Position numbers and translations under genes: made by a program. 44,631 nucleotides of DNA, taken from Novosphingobium sp. Rr 2-17 (lineage in GTDB: Bacteria; Pseudomonadota; Alphaproteobacteria; Sphingomonadales; Sphingomonadaceae). Position 1 is the first letter of the stretch, and the number at the start of each line of letters is the position of its first letter. The stretch is taken from assembly GCF_000272475.1 (NCBI RefSeq), contig NZ_AKFJ01000120.1, forward strand, positions 1 through 44,631, written 5' to 3'. A model generated the notes under the pieces. That model saw nothing but the letters and a program-made list of their open reading frames with translations, was not told the origin of the DNA and searched no databases. Positions 17,101-25,596 of the stretch are shown here, piece after piece.

Positions 17101-18684
17101 ATGACCGACAGCCCCTATCGCTCCAACGACCTGCCGTTTTCCCGCCGCACCGTTGTTGGCGGCGCATTGGCGGCGGGAACGCTGTTTTCGATCGGCGCTC
17201 ATGCGGCGGCGGGGCTGCCTCAGGGCCTGTTCTCGCTGGGCGTTGCCTCGGGTGATCCTGAGCCCGACGGGATCATCTTGTGGACCCGCCTGGCCCCGCA
17301 GCCGCTGGAATCCGATGGTGGGATGCCGCCCGTCGCGGTTCCGGTGCGCTGGGAGATCGCGGAAGACGAGGCCTTCAGCCGTATCGCCCGCTCGGGCATG
17401 GCCCGTGCAGAGCCACACTGGGGCCATTCCGTGCATGTCGATGCCCGGGGCCTGCGCCCTGGCCGCGCCTATTTCTACCGCTTCATCGCCGGCAAGGAAG
17501 CTAGCCCGGTCGGACGCACCCGGACCGCGCCTGCGCGGGGCGCCCAAGTCGACCGGCTGCGGCTCTGCTTTGCGTCCTGCCAGAAGTATGAGGCCGGCTT
17601 CTACGCCGCTTGGCGACACGTCGTGGCGGAAGACCCGGATCTGATCCTGTTCCTTGGCGACTACATCTACGAAGGCGCGCCGAATTCGAAGGACGCCGTG
17701 CGTCTGCACCGCAATCCCGAGCCCATGGATTTGGGAGGCTATCGCATCCGGTATGCGACCTACAAGCTCGACCCATTACTGCAGGCCGCGCATCACGCTG
17801 CGCCCTGGGCGCTGACGTGGGACGATCACGAAGTCGCAAACGACTACGCAGGTGCGCTGGACGAGGGGAACGGCGATCCAGTCGCCTTCCTGCGCCGCCG
17901 CGCAGCCGCTTACCAAGCCTATTACGAACATCAGCCGCTGCGTGCCCGCCCGCCGCGCGGGCCGGACATGCGCCTCTACCGCACACTCGACTGGGGCAGC
18001 CTTGCGCAATTGCAGATTGTTGATGACCGTCAGTATCGTGGACCAAGGGCCTGCCAACCAGACGGTTTGGTCGAGGCGCACAAGCCTTACCGCAGCCTCG
18101 TCGCCGAGTGCGCGGACTTGCACGATCCCAACCGCACGATGCTGGGCGCTGCGCAGGAAAAGTGGCTGGACGCGCGCCTGGTCGAAACGACCGCGCAGTG
18201 GAACCTGCTCGCCCAGCAGACGCTGATGCGCCAGTCGGTGAAACACTATCAGGACGATGCCGCTGAATATTCGGCCGACAATTGGTCAGGATACCCGGCT
18301 GCGCGTGAGCGGATCTTTCGCCAGTGGGTAAAGGCGGGAACCAGTAATCCACTGGCGCTCGGCGGGGACATCCATGCCTTTGCCGCTGCCGACATCGCCG
18401 ACCCGGATCGTTCCGATGGAACGCCGATCGCCGCCGAATTCGTCGGCGGCTCGATCACGTCGCTTCGTGTCGATCCGGATTTCAAGCGATTGGCGGCGAC
18501 CAATGGACTGGCGTTCGCCGAGAACGAAGTGCGTGGCTATGGCCGCCTCGATATCGACGCCAAGAGCGGCATCGTGACCTATCGCGGACTGGCCGATGCC
18601 CGGCGCGAGGATTCCGCGATTGCCGATATCGCCCGCTTTTCCCTTGAGGCTGGAAAGCCCGGTCTTCACCTCGAAACCGTCTGA
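17101..18684 (+). CDS. phoD: PhoD-type alkaline phosphatase/phosphodiesterase
   Basis: A 527-residue PhoD-family enzyme with a twin-arginine signal (FSRRTVVGG, residues 13-21). Metal and active-site motifs are present in order: FASCQKYEAGFY, LGDYIYEG, WDDHEVANDY, VDDRQYR and GGDIHAF. PhoD enzymes use Fe and Ca to hydrolyse phosphomonoesters and diesters, including lipid-derived phosphodiesters and teichoic acid. An N-terminal Ig-like domain (about residues 38-150) precedes the catalytic domain, as usual. It lies 116 bases after the PI-PLC gene, with AAGG a few bases before the ATG. The most natural role is releasing phosphate or free alcohols from the products of the neighbouring phospholipases in the periplasm or outside the cell. 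Confidence 0.9.
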   Translation: MTDSPYRSNDLPFSRRTVVGGALAAGTLFSIGAHAAAGLPQGLFSLGVASGDPEPDGIILWTRLAPQPLESDGGMPPVAVPVRWEIAEDEAFSRIARSGMARAEPHWGHSVHVDARGLRPGRAYFYRFIAGKEASPVGRTRTAPARGAQVDRLRLCFASCQKYEAGFYAAWRHVVAEDPDLILFLGDYIYEGAPNSKDAVRLHRNPEPMDLGGYRIRYATYKLDPLLQAAHHAAPWALTWDDHEVANDYAGALDEGNGDPVAFLRRRAAAYQAYYEHQPLRARPPRGPDMRLYRTLDWGSLAQLQIVDDRQYRGPRACQPDGLVEAHKPYRSLVAECADLHDPNRTMLGAAQEKWLDARLVETTAQWNLLAQQTLMRQSVKHYQDDAAEYSADNWSGYPAARERIFRQWVKAGTSNPLALGGDIHAFAAADIADPDRSDGTPIAAEFVGGSITSLRVDPDFKRLAATNGLAFAENEVRGYGRLDIDAKSGIVTYRGLADARREDSAIADIARFSLEAGKPGLHLETV

Positions 18685-19016
18685 CGCGGCGGAAAGCTAT
18701 CCTCGCCGCCCTGTTCGGGTTGGCGGCGTTCGACCGCATCTTCCAGATGCTACACGTTATCGATGATCCCCAACAGGCAGGGCGCGCTGCGCGAGGGCGC
18801 GGGAAAACTGACGCTGGGTGGGCGGCTCGATATCGTCGATTTCGGCTAGCAGGAGCAATTGCCGAGAGCGTTCAAGACCGCGCTCTTCGCGTGGCTCGCC
18901 CAAGCGTCACCGGATCGCCACATCACCGTATCAAGACCGTATATTCGAACGAGGTCTGTTCGCCCCGCACCTGTGCGGACAGGCCGCCAGCGACGGGAAG
19001 ACACGACTTGATACCG
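18685..19016. other. Gap between phoD and phospholipase C, possibly with an eroded gene end
   Basis: The gap is longer than others in this run of genes. A frame read with one shift ends EGAGKLTLGGRLDIVDFG at the TAG at 18847-18849. It looks like a natural protein terminus, but I cannot place it in a family. The last 170 bases probably contain the promoter or leader of the phospholipase C gene. No other gene is supported. Confidence 0.3.
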
Positions 19017-21137
19017 ATGCAGGATCGCCGCAGTTTCATCCGCGCGCTCACCGCCAGTGCAGGCGCGGCGGCGGCTTATATCCCGGCGATTGCGCAGGCG
19101 CTGGAAATTCCCGGCCATCGCCGAACCGGCACGCTTGAGGATGTCGCGCATGTGGTCATCCTCACGCAGGAAAACCGCGCGTTCGATCACTATTTCGGCA
19201 CGATGCGCGGGGTGCGCGGCTATGGTGATCGCTTTGCCATCCCGGCCCCGCCGCTGCCGGGCGCGCAGAACCGCACGGTGCTGCTCCAACCCAACGAGTT
19301 CGAGGGCACCGAGCCGGCGCTGCTGACGCCGTTCCGACTCGACACCGGCACCGATTTCCGGCTCTATCGCCCGCTCGGCACGCCGCACGGCTTCACCGAC
19401 AGCCAGGCCGCCTGGGACAACGGTCGCATGGGCGCCTGGCCGCGCAGCAAGCACAACCATGCCATGGCCCATTTCACCCGCGCCGACCTGCCGTTCCAGT
19501 ATGCCCTCGCCGAAGCCTTCACCTTGTGCGACGCCTATCACTGCGCGCTGCACTTGTGCACCAATCCCAACCGGCTCTACATCTGGACCGGTACCCACGA
19601 TCCGCTGGGCCGCGCCAATGGCCCAGCCATCGACAACGGCTACGACGAATTGGGCGCCGATCCCCTGCACCATGGCGGCTATCATTGGGGCACCTATCCC
19701 GAGCGGCTGATGGCGGCGGGCATCGGCTTCCAGATCTACCAGGACATGGCCGACAATTTCTCCGACAACCCGCTGGTCGGCTTCCAACGCTACCGCAAGG
19801 CACAAGGGTTCGCTGCACAGGGTGCCACGGCGGAAGCGGAAGCCGAAGCCCTGCTGGCGCGGCGCACGCTATCGACGCGTGCCCTTGACGATCTGCGCGA
19901 TGACGTGATGCGCGATCGGCTGCCGCAAGTGTCGTGGGTCGTCGCCCCGGCGGCCTTTTCAGAACACCCGAGCGCATCCACCCCGCTGCAGGGCGCGGAC
20001 TATACCGCGCGGGTGCTTGCGGCGCTGACCGCCAATCCCGATGTTTGGGCGCGCACGGTGCTGCTGATCAACTTCGATGAGAACGACGGCCTGTTCGATC
20101 ATGTTCCGCCGCCGGCCCCGCCCGCGCGCCAGGGCGGCCGCGTGCATGGCGCCACGACCGTTCCGGCCGACGACGAATACCACACCCGGTCGCGCACGCC
20201 CGAGGATGCGGCCTATCTCGACCGGCCTTATGGCCTGGGCCCGCGCGTGCCGCTCTATGTCGTGTCGCCATGGAGCGTGGGCGGGCACGTCGCCTCCGAA
20301 GTGTTCGACCACACCAGCATCCTGCGTCTCCTCGAAGCGCGGTTCGGCGTGCGCGAGCCCAACATCAGCGCCTGGCGCCGCGCGGTCTGCGGCGATCTGA
20401 CCTCGTGTTTCGACTTCAGTGGCCCCGACACCCGCTTGTTCATGGCCGGGCTCCCGGCCACGGCCGACCTGAGCGCGCGCGCCGCGAAGCTCCAGGAACT
20501 GCGCCCGCCGCTGCCCGCGCAAGTCTCTGCCCCGGTGCAGGAAACCGGCCTGCGCCGCCGCCGGCCCACCCCCTATCGGCTCGATGCCCAACTCCGCACC
20601 GATGCCCCCGGGGCGCGCCTCGCGCTGGTCAACCGCTCGGCCCCCGGCACAGATGCGCGCGCAGCGGTGTTCCATGTCTATGACGTGACTCGCCTGGCCA
20701 ATGGGCCGGCGCGCTATACGGTTGGGGCCGGCGAGGCTTTGGCCCATCCTCTGCCCGCTTCGGACCAGGCTTACGACTTGTTCGTCCTGGGGCCGGCCGG
20801 CTTCCACCGCCGGCTGATCGGCAAGGGCACGATCTTCTCGGCCAGCATCGAGCGCGTGGCGGGCGGCCGCACCGTGCTGCACGTGGAAAACCTGAGCGCC
20901 ACGCCGCAGCGGCTCTCCCTCACCGACCGCGCCTATGGCGGCGCCGAGCAAACGATCGCGCTGGCAGGGGGCGCCCGCCGCAGCCTCGCGCTGGACCTCT
21001 CGGCCAGCCACGGCTGGTACGATCGCCAGATCGTGGCCGGCGGACAGACCTGGCGCCTGGCCGGCCATGTCGAGGACGGTAGGCCTTCGTGGTCAGACCC
21101 TGCGGCCGGTGGCGCCGGGCCGCTCCATCTAGCCTGA
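19017..21137 (+). CDS. Phosphocholine-specific phospholipase C
   Basis: A 706-residue enzyme of the AcpA/PlcN superfamily with a twin-arginine signal (DRRSFIRA, residues 3-10). The catalytic core shows VVILTQENRAFDHYFGTMRG (about residues 46-65), HNHAMAHF, CDAYHC and FDENDGLFDHVPPP, which carry the nucleophile and metal ligands of the family. The C-terminal third contains two DUF756 beta-domains (RPTPYRLDAQLRT... and GGRTVLHVENLSATPQRLSL), as in Pseudomonas haemolytic and non-haemolytic PLCs. Such enzymes hydrolyse phosphatidylcholine or sphingomyelin to phosphocholine. The ATG at 19017 is the first codon matching the Tat signal; the open frame back to 18720 is not credible. The gene ends the receptor-phospholipase series. 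Confidence 0.92.
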   Translation: MQDRRSFIRALTASAGAAAAYIPAIAQALEIPGHRRTGTLEDVAHVVILTQENRAFDHYFGTMRGVRGYGDRFAIPAPPLPGAQNRTVLLQPNEFEGTEPALLTPFRLDTGTDFRLYRPLGTPHGFTDSQAAWDNGRMGAWPRSKHNHAMAHFTRADLPFQYALAEAFTLCDAYHCALHLCTNPNRLYIWTGTHDPLGRANGPAIDNGYDELGADPLHHGGYHWGTYPERLMAAGIGFQIYQDMADNFSDNPLVGFQRYRKAQGFAAQGATAEAEAEALLARRTLSTRALDDLRDDVMRDRLPQVSWVVAPAAFSEHPSASTPLQGADYTARVLAALTANPDVWARTVLLINFDENDGLFDHVPPPAPPARQGGRVHGATTVPADDEYHTRSRTPEDAAYLDRPYGLGPRVPLYVVSPWSVGGHVASEVFDHTSILRLLEARFGVREPNISAWRRAVCGDLTSCFDFSGPDTRLFMAGLPATADLSARAAKLQELRPPLPAQVSAPVQETGLRRRRPTPYRLDAQLRTDAPGARLALVNRSAPGTDARAAVFHVYDVTRLANGPARYTVGAGEALAHPLPASDQAYDLFVLGPAGFHRRLIGKGTIFSASIERVAGGRTVLHVENLSATPQRLSLTDRAYGGAEQTIALAGGARRSLALDLSASHGWYDRQIVAGGQTWRLAGHVEDGRPSWSDPAAGGAGPLHLA

Positions 21138-21172
21138 ACCGGCGCAGGTGCCACTGTCGCGCGAACCGAGCC

Positions 21173-23296
21173 TCAGTATTTGGCGCGGAGACTGACGGAA
21201 AAGCTGCGGCCCGGTTCGGGGAAACCGTCGGTCAGGGTGTAGTTGTCGTCGAACAGGTTGCGCACGCCAACGCTGACTTCAACGCCCTGCCGGAGGGCAT
21301 AGGCTGCCGTGAGATTGGCCACGAGATAATGTCCCGTGCGGTAATAGACCGGCGGTGAAGCGGTGGTGGAGGTGGTCCGATCCGATGCCACGTCGACGCT
21401 GGGCACGATGTGCAGTTTATCGACCGGTGCCCACGAGGCATAGGCGAAGCCCTTATGCGTCGGGACGTCGGTCAACTGGAATGCCGACACCGTCGTGCCG
21501 GCGGCGGGCGTGCCGATCGTGAACGAGCGATGGATATACGTATAGTTGCCGCCCAGTTCGAGGCTCCGGCTCAGATGGGCCGTCAGCGACAGTTCGGCGC
21601 CATAATAATCGGCGCTGCCCAAGTTCTGACGCTGGGTCGTATTGGCCGGAAAACCGGCCGGTCTCACCGAAACGATCGCATCGCTGATGTGACTGTAGAA
21701 CACCGCACCTTCGGCATGGACAACACCGATCTGGCGCATGGCGCCGATCTCATAGTTGGTCGCGCGTTCGGGCTTGAGACCGGGATTGGACGCCGCCGTG
21801 CCGAACTGGGTGCTGAAGCGTTCGAAGATGGTCGGGAAGCGCGCGCGCGACGACACGCTGGCGTGGACGCTTGTGTTGGCATCGGGCGACCAGACCAACT
21901 GGCCTTGGCCGTTGATGGCGCTTGAATTGTGCAACGGATAGCTGAAGATGCGCGATGCGCCGCCGCTCGCGGGCGTCCCGTAGTCCTCGGCGCGCTCCAG
22001 ATCGCGCCAGTCGTAGCTGGCCCCGGCGATGAAGGTGAAGCTGGGCGACAGGACCAGCCGGTTCTCCGCCGCGACGCTGTAGGTCTTTTCCACATCGGTC
22101 TGGTGCGGCTCGGTAAATCCGCTGGGGAAGCTCTGCTGCCACTCGACATGCTTGTCGCGGCGATAATGGGCGGCCAGGCTCAAGCGGTCGGCGGCAACAA
22201 GATCCAGGTCAAGTTGGGCCGAACCGCCCCACGCCGTATCGGCATAATAGCTGTTGAACGCGCGGCCGAGCGTTTGCGTGGTCTGGCTGCGGTTGTCGAA
22301 GGACCGCAACAGGTTGTCGAAGCTGTTGCGATAGACCCGTGTCTTGAGCGTGGCGCGGTCGCCCAGCGCGGTGGTCGAGAGGAAATAAATGCTTTCGAGG
22401 TTCCAGTAAGGCCAGCTCCAGTTGCGTTGCTGGGACACCGGATCGGTAACGTGCAACGGCGCGTTCTTGGAGCCTTCCTGCCGCGTGTAGCTGATCGAAT
22501 ATTCGTCGGTGCTGTTGGGCGTGATGCCAAGCTTCACGTTGGCGCGCCAGTCTTCGGTCCGCGAGAAATCGCGCGCGCCGCCATCCTCGGCCGAGTTCGC
22601 CGTGGGCTTGTACTTGCTCGATAAGTCCCAATGATCCTGGAAATTGCGCGTATAGGATCCTTGCGCATACCAAAGGTCATGCTTGGTGCCGAGCAGGGCG
22701 AACACGTTGTAGCCGGTGTATTCCGCGTCGTGGCCCAGGTTCAGCGTGCTGCGAACTTCTGCCTCCAGCGCCTTGGTCGGCTTGCGCGTTACCAGGTTGA
22801 CCGCACCGCCCATGGCGCCGGGTCCATCGAGAACCGAAGCATAGCCCTTGGCAACCTGCACTTCGGCAATGTCGGGCGTGAGAAAACGGCCATAGTCCAG
22901 CCGGTTGTCGGCCGGCAGATAGACCCGAATACCGTCCAGCGACAACGGAACCTGGAACCGATCGAACCCGCGCACGAAGATCAGCCGCTCATTGCGCGAA
23001 CCGCCGCTGTTCGAAGACGATACGCCGGGCATCAGGTTGACGGCATCGTCCAGCGTGTTGCGGCTGAAGGTATAGATCGCATCGGACGACAAGGTGTTCT
23101 CTCCGATCGGGACATCCTTGGGGCGCGATGCGGTGACCGTGATCTGGCCCAACTTGAAGGCCTGATCGGGAGCGGAGTCTGGATCGGATGCCGAAGCGTC
23201 TTCTGCCCGCCCCCCCGTCTGGGCCTTCGTCTGCGCCTGGGCCGGAAGCGCGCAGGCAAGCGTCGTGGTCACGAAAAGCATCGTCGAAAGTCGCAT
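21173..23296 (-). CDS. TonB-dependent receptor (siderophore/metal-type)
   Basis: A predicted 707-residue receptor with signal peptide MRLSTMLFVTTTLACALPAQAQ. TonB-box-like GQITVTASRPKD is followed by the plug (NLMPGVSS, RNERLIFVRGFDRFQVPLSL, EVQVAKGYASVLDGPGAMGGAVN) and a barrel ending SVSLRAKY. The plug is of the FepA/BtuB/siderophore type and is unlike the receptors at 6045, 13455 and 29879. I chose the ATG at 23296 because it starts the signal peptide; upstream in-frame codons to 23368 would put 24 charged residues in front. It faces the phospholipase C gene tail to tail and is divergent from the 23388 gene across a perfect palindrome. The partnered di-haem peroxidase suggests a metal- or redox-linked ligand. 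Confidence 0.9.
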   Translation of the reverse strand: MRLSTMLFVTTTLACALPAQAQTKAQTGGRAEDASASDPDSAPDQAFKLGQITVTASRPKDVPIGENTLSSDAIYTFSRNTLDDAVNLMPGVSSSNSGGSRNERLIFVRGFDRFQVPLSLDGIRVYLPADNRLDYGRFLTPDIAEVQVAKGYASVLDGPGAMGGAVNLVTRKPTKALEAEVRSTLNLGHDAEYTGYNVFALLGTKHDLWYAQGSYTRNFQDHWDLSSKYKPTANSAEDGGARDFSRTEDWRANVKLGITPNSTDEYSISYTRQEGSKNAPLHVTDPVSQQRNWSWPYWNLESIYFLSTTALGDRATLKTRVYRNSFDNLLRSFDNRSQTTQTLGRAFNSYYADTAWGGSAQLDLDLVAADRLSLAAHYRRDKHVEWQQSFPSGFTEPHQTDVEKTYSVAAENRLVLSPSFTFIAGASYDWRDLERAEDYGTPASGGASRIFSYPLHNSSAINGQGQLVWSPDANTSVHASVSSRARFPTIFERFSTQFGTAASNPGLKPERATNYEIGAMRQIGVVHAEGAVFYSHISDAIVSVRPAGFPANTTQRQNLGSADYYGAELSLTAHLSRSLELGGNYTYIHRSFTIGTPAAGTTVSAFQLTDVPTHKGFAYASWAPVDKLHIVPSVDVASDRTTSTTASPPVYYRTGHYLVANLTAAYALRQGVEVSVGVRNLFDDNYTLTDGFPEPGRSFSVSLRAKY

Positions 23297-23342
23297 AAGA
23301 GGCCCCCATTCGGCATCCGCCAGCATTGTACTTTGGCGAGTC

Positions 23343-23364
23343 GCTATATATGCTCGTATATAGC
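23343..23364. promoter_or_regulatory. Perfect palindrome in divergent promoter
   Basis: GCTATATA at 23343-23350 and TATATAGC at 23357-23364 form a perfect 8-bp inverted repeat with a 6-base spacer. It lies 46 bases upstream of the TonB receptor start and 23 bases before the ATG at 23388. An AT-rich dyad in an otherwise GC-rich region, between two divergent genes, is the expected form of an operator. It does not match the Fur or Irr boxes I know. No regulator gene lies next to it in the window. Confidence 0.55.
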
Positions 23365-23387
23365 ACATGACTTGAAGGGAAGTAGAG

Positions 23388-23903
23388 ATGGGTCAAAGAT
23401 TGGGCACACTGGTGGCCGGCATCTGCCTGCTCGCGGCATCGGGGAACGCACTGGCGCAGAATGCCAATTGTCCGGCTGGTACGAACAACCTGCCGCCTGA
23501 GCTTGGCACCTGGACGGCGCGGCACCCATTGACCGCCTCTGCATCGGGCATGCACGCCGCGCCGCTGGAGATCGGCCAGGCCGTTGATGCCCAACTCCAA
23601 CCCACCCCGAACGTGCGCTACATCGTTCGCCCTGAAAAGCCCGGCGGCTCGGTCAGCTATGGCGGCGTGATGGTGTTCACCGTCACGCGGGCGGGCACCT
23701 ATCGCGTCGCGCTGGGATCGGGCGCCTGGGTCGATGTGCTCAAGGATCGCAAGGCCATCGTCTCGACCGGTCATGGTCATGGCCCGGACTGTTCCGGCAT
23801 CCGCAAGATGGTCGATTTCCCGCTGGCCCCTGGCCGCTATACCCTGCAGATCGCAGCCAATGGGGAGGCAGCCCTGCCACTGATGGTCGCGCGGCTGCCC
23901 TGA
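23388..23903 (+). CDS. Small periplasmic protein of unknown function
   Basis: A 171-residue exported protein with signal peptide ending ALAQ (about residue 24). The mature part has a predicted beta-rich fold with VRPEKPGGSVSYGGVMVFTV, a TYRVALGSGAWVDVLKD strand pair, a GHGHGPDCSGIRKMVDFPL segment and APGRYTLQI. The His/Cys cluster GHGHGPDC (about residues 125-132) could bind a metal. I recognise the family as a conserved sphingomonad protein lying near TonB receptors, but know no function for it. GAAGGGAAG lies about ten bases before the ATG. It is followed after 5 bases by the di-haem peroxidase gene and divergently by a TonB receptor, so the three likely act together on one metal-bearing or redox-active ligand. 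Confidence 0.75.
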   Translation: MGQRLGTLVAGICLLAASGNALAQNANCPAGTNNLPPELGTWTARHPLTASASGMHAAPLEIGQAVDAQLQPTPNVRYIVRPEKPGGSVSYGGVMVFTVTRAGTYRVALGSGAWVDVLKDRKAIVSTGHGHGPDCSGIRKMVDFPLAPGRYTLQIAANGEAALPLMVARLP

Positions 23904-23908
23904 GCGCG

Positions 23909-24970
23909 ATGCGCCGTCTCACCATCGTCACATGCCTTGGGGTGTTAGGCCACGCGGTGCTGGGACACGCGGTGTTGAGCCTGACCGTCGGCGCCGCGCC
24001 ACCGCCAAAGTGGCACTGGTCTCTTCCGGCCGACGTGGCGCCGCCTCGGGTTCCCGCCGATAATCCCATGACCGCTGCGAAAGTGACGCTGGGACGGCGG
24101 TTGTTCTACGACGCCGACCTTTCGATCGACGGCACGATGTCATGCGCGACCTGCCATTCGCAGCGCCACGGCTTTGCCGAAGACAATCGCACGCACCCCG
24201 GCGTCCATGGCGATCCGGGGCGGCGCAATGTTCCGGGGCTCGCCAATGTCGCCTGGATGGTGCCGCTCACCTGGGCGGATTCGCGCCTGACCACGCTCGA
24301 AGCGCAAGTGCCCGTGCCGGTGATGGGCGATCATCCGGTCGAAATGGGAATGAAGGGCGGTGAAGCGGAGATTGCGCGGCGGCTGGGCCGCGACCCCTGC
24401 TACGTCAGCATGTTTCACGCCGCCTTTCCCGAGCACCGGGGCAAGATCGACATGGTGACGGTTAGCAAGGCAATTGCCGCGTTCGAGCGCACGCTGGTGG
24501 CGTTCGACACGCCCTACGATCGCGCTCGCCACGGACGCGCGACCACCATGTCGCCAGCGGCCATGCGCGGCGCCGAGCTGTTCAGCGGGCGGGCGGGATG
24601 CACCAGTTGCCACAGCGGCCCGCAATTCACAGACGGCCAGTTCCACGCCATCGGCGCGGCGGGACACGGCGCTGATCTGGGGCCGCCTGATCGGGGATTA
24701 GGCGAAGTCACCGGCCTAGTCTCCGACGACTATCGCTTCCGCACGCCAGGCTTGCGCAACGTCGCGCTGACCGCGCCTTATATGCACGACGGCGAGACGG
24801 CGAACTTGGCTGAAGCCATTCGCGCCCACAGTGCGGTGGCCGCGACCAAAACCTTGTCGGAAGCGGACATAGCCAACCTGGAGGCCTTCCTCGACACGTT
24901 GACCGATCGACACTTTGCCCGCGATCCCAAGCTTGCCCTACCCCAAACGGTGTGTGGCCGACGGCTATAA
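23909..24970 (+). CDS. Di-haem cytochrome c peroxidase (CCP/MauG family)
   Basis: A 353-residue exported protein with two c-type haem motifs, CATCH (residues 79-83) and CTSCH (231-235), and the family segments LGRRLFYDADLSIDGTMSCA and DHPVEMGM. Members reduce hydrogen peroxide (CcpA) or oxidise a partner protein (MauG, MbnH). The signal peptide contains a short internal duplication (GHAVLGHAVL, residues 14-23), visible as a repeated GGCCACGCGGTGCTGGG-like unit in the DNA. It is 5 bases downstream of the small periplasmic gene. An electron donor is not encoded nearby, so either a general cytochrome serves or the enzyme modifies the small partner protein, as MbnH does its substrate. The latter is speculation. 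Confidence 0.9.
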   Translation: MRRLTIVTCLGVLGHAVLGHAVLSLTVGAAPPPKWHWSLPADVAPPRVPADNPMTAAKVTLGRRLFYDADLSIDGTMSCATCHSQRHGFAEDNRTHPGVHGDPGRRNVPGLANVAWMVPLTWADSRLTTLEAQVPVPVMGDHPVEMGMKGGEAEIARRLGRDPCYVSMFHAAFPEHRGKIDMVTVSKAIAAFERTLVAFDTPYDRARHGRATTMSPAAMRGAELFSGRAGCTSCHSGPQFTDGQFHAIGAAGHGADLGPPDRGLGEVTGLVSDDYRFRTPGLRNVALTAPYMHDGETANLAEAIRAHSAVAATKTLSEADIANLEAFLDTLTDRHFARDPKLALPQTVCGRRL

Positions 24971-25052
24971 GACCGCATGGACACATTTATCGGCATCGAA
25001 TTTTCTGTCTACGAGGCCGCACCCGTCGTGTTGATTGCTTGAGATTGGCGGA

Positions 25053-25271
25053 AAGCGGTCTGGCCGCTTGTGGGCCACAACAGTGACAAAGCGGCCCGTC
25101 AACCGAGCGACGCGCTATTGGTCGGTTACGACCAGACCGGTCGCTCGGATTGGCTTCGATGAACGTCGTATTTAACCGAAAGCGGTCGATCGCCGAGAGG
25201 AAAGCAGAAAGTCAGCAAAGCGCCCTAATCCCGGTCATTAGCAGCGTTCATCGCATTGCCTGAAAGCGGTC
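25053..25271. other. Repeat-rich, structured intergenic DNA with nested stem-loop
   Basis: The gene-free stretch 24971-25361 is rich in structure. A hairpin AAGCGG-TCTGG-CCGCTT is at 25053-25069. A two-tier stem-loop is at 25103-25148: outer arms CCGAGCGAC and GTCGCTCGG (perfect 9 bp) enclose TGGTCG-GTTA-CGACCA (perfect 6 bp, 4-base loop). The decamer GAAAGCGGTC occurs three times, at 25051, 25178 and 25262. It lies just upstream of a broken tyrosine recombinase gene. It could be a terminator region for the peroxidase gene, a repeat-element cluster, or a former recombination site. Confidence 0.5.
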
Positions 25272-25361
25272 CGGGACGACAAAAGCTATTAGCTTACGCG
25301 CAATGCGGGCCAGTTCGCGACCGTTCTTCTCTATGGCTAATCTCGGCCACGGAGAAAAACG

Positions 25362-25509
25362 ATGACCTACTCTCACCTTGATCCCGCCATGCAAAATCGC
25401 GTGGCTTGGAATGCAGGCCAGACGGTCGGGACGAAGCAACCCCTTACCCAGAAGCAGATCTGGGCGATACGTTCTTCCTTGATCGCGAAAAGCGGTTGCT
25501 GCTGGCCTG
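25362..25509 (+). pseudogene. Tyrosine recombinase (phage integrase type) remnant
   Basis: GGAGAAAAACG ribosome binding site, then ATG opening MTYSHLDPAMQNRVAWNAGQ, TVGTKQPLTQKQIWAIR. At this point one base appears to be missing; in the +1-shifted frame the sequence continues FFLDREKRLLLA then TGA. Sphingomonad and rhizobial site-specific recombinases of this family start AWNAG..VG.K..L...Q.WAIRFFLD and continue RDRALFDLAIDSKLRGCDL. Here the gene breaks off exactly where the 70-bp repeat begins (25501), so only about the first 49 codons remain. The intact ribosome binding site suggests the break is not ancient. Confidence 0.75.
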
Positions 25510-25570
25510 AAAGCTGACCTGCGGCTTTGGCCCTTTGCCAGCCAGGACCTGCCATTCAGCAACCGACCCA
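25501..25570 (+). repeat. 70-bp dispersed repeat, copy R1
   Basis: First of three copies (R1 25501-25570, R2 26899-26968, R3 28005-28074), all in the same orientation. The consensus runs GCTGGCCTGAAAGCCGACCT, then GGCTTTGGCCCTTTGCCAGC, then CAGGACCTGCC, ending AACCGGCCCA. By eye R1 and R3 differ at 5 of 70 positions, R1 and R2 at about 10. This copy interrupts the tyrosine recombinase remnant and ends 26 bases before the stop of the rhomboid gene. Confidence 0.85.
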
Positions 25571-25596
25571 TGTGTGGATGTTGTGGTCGACATCGC

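Noticed and set aside
19959..21068. 369-codon minus-strand open frame opposite phospholipase C
   Set aside because: Antisense to strong phospholipase motifs; no motif of its own.
23388..23903. Possible naming of the small periplasmic protein as an aromatic-ring dioxygenase
   Set aside because: I recall such labels on relatives, but the length, signal peptide and lack of metal-binding motifs of that enzyme class argue against it.
24971..25361. CRISPR-like array suggested by three GAAAGCGGTC motifs
   Set aside because: Motifs are only ten bases, unevenly spaced (127 and 84 bases), with no constant repeat-spacer pattern and no cas genes.
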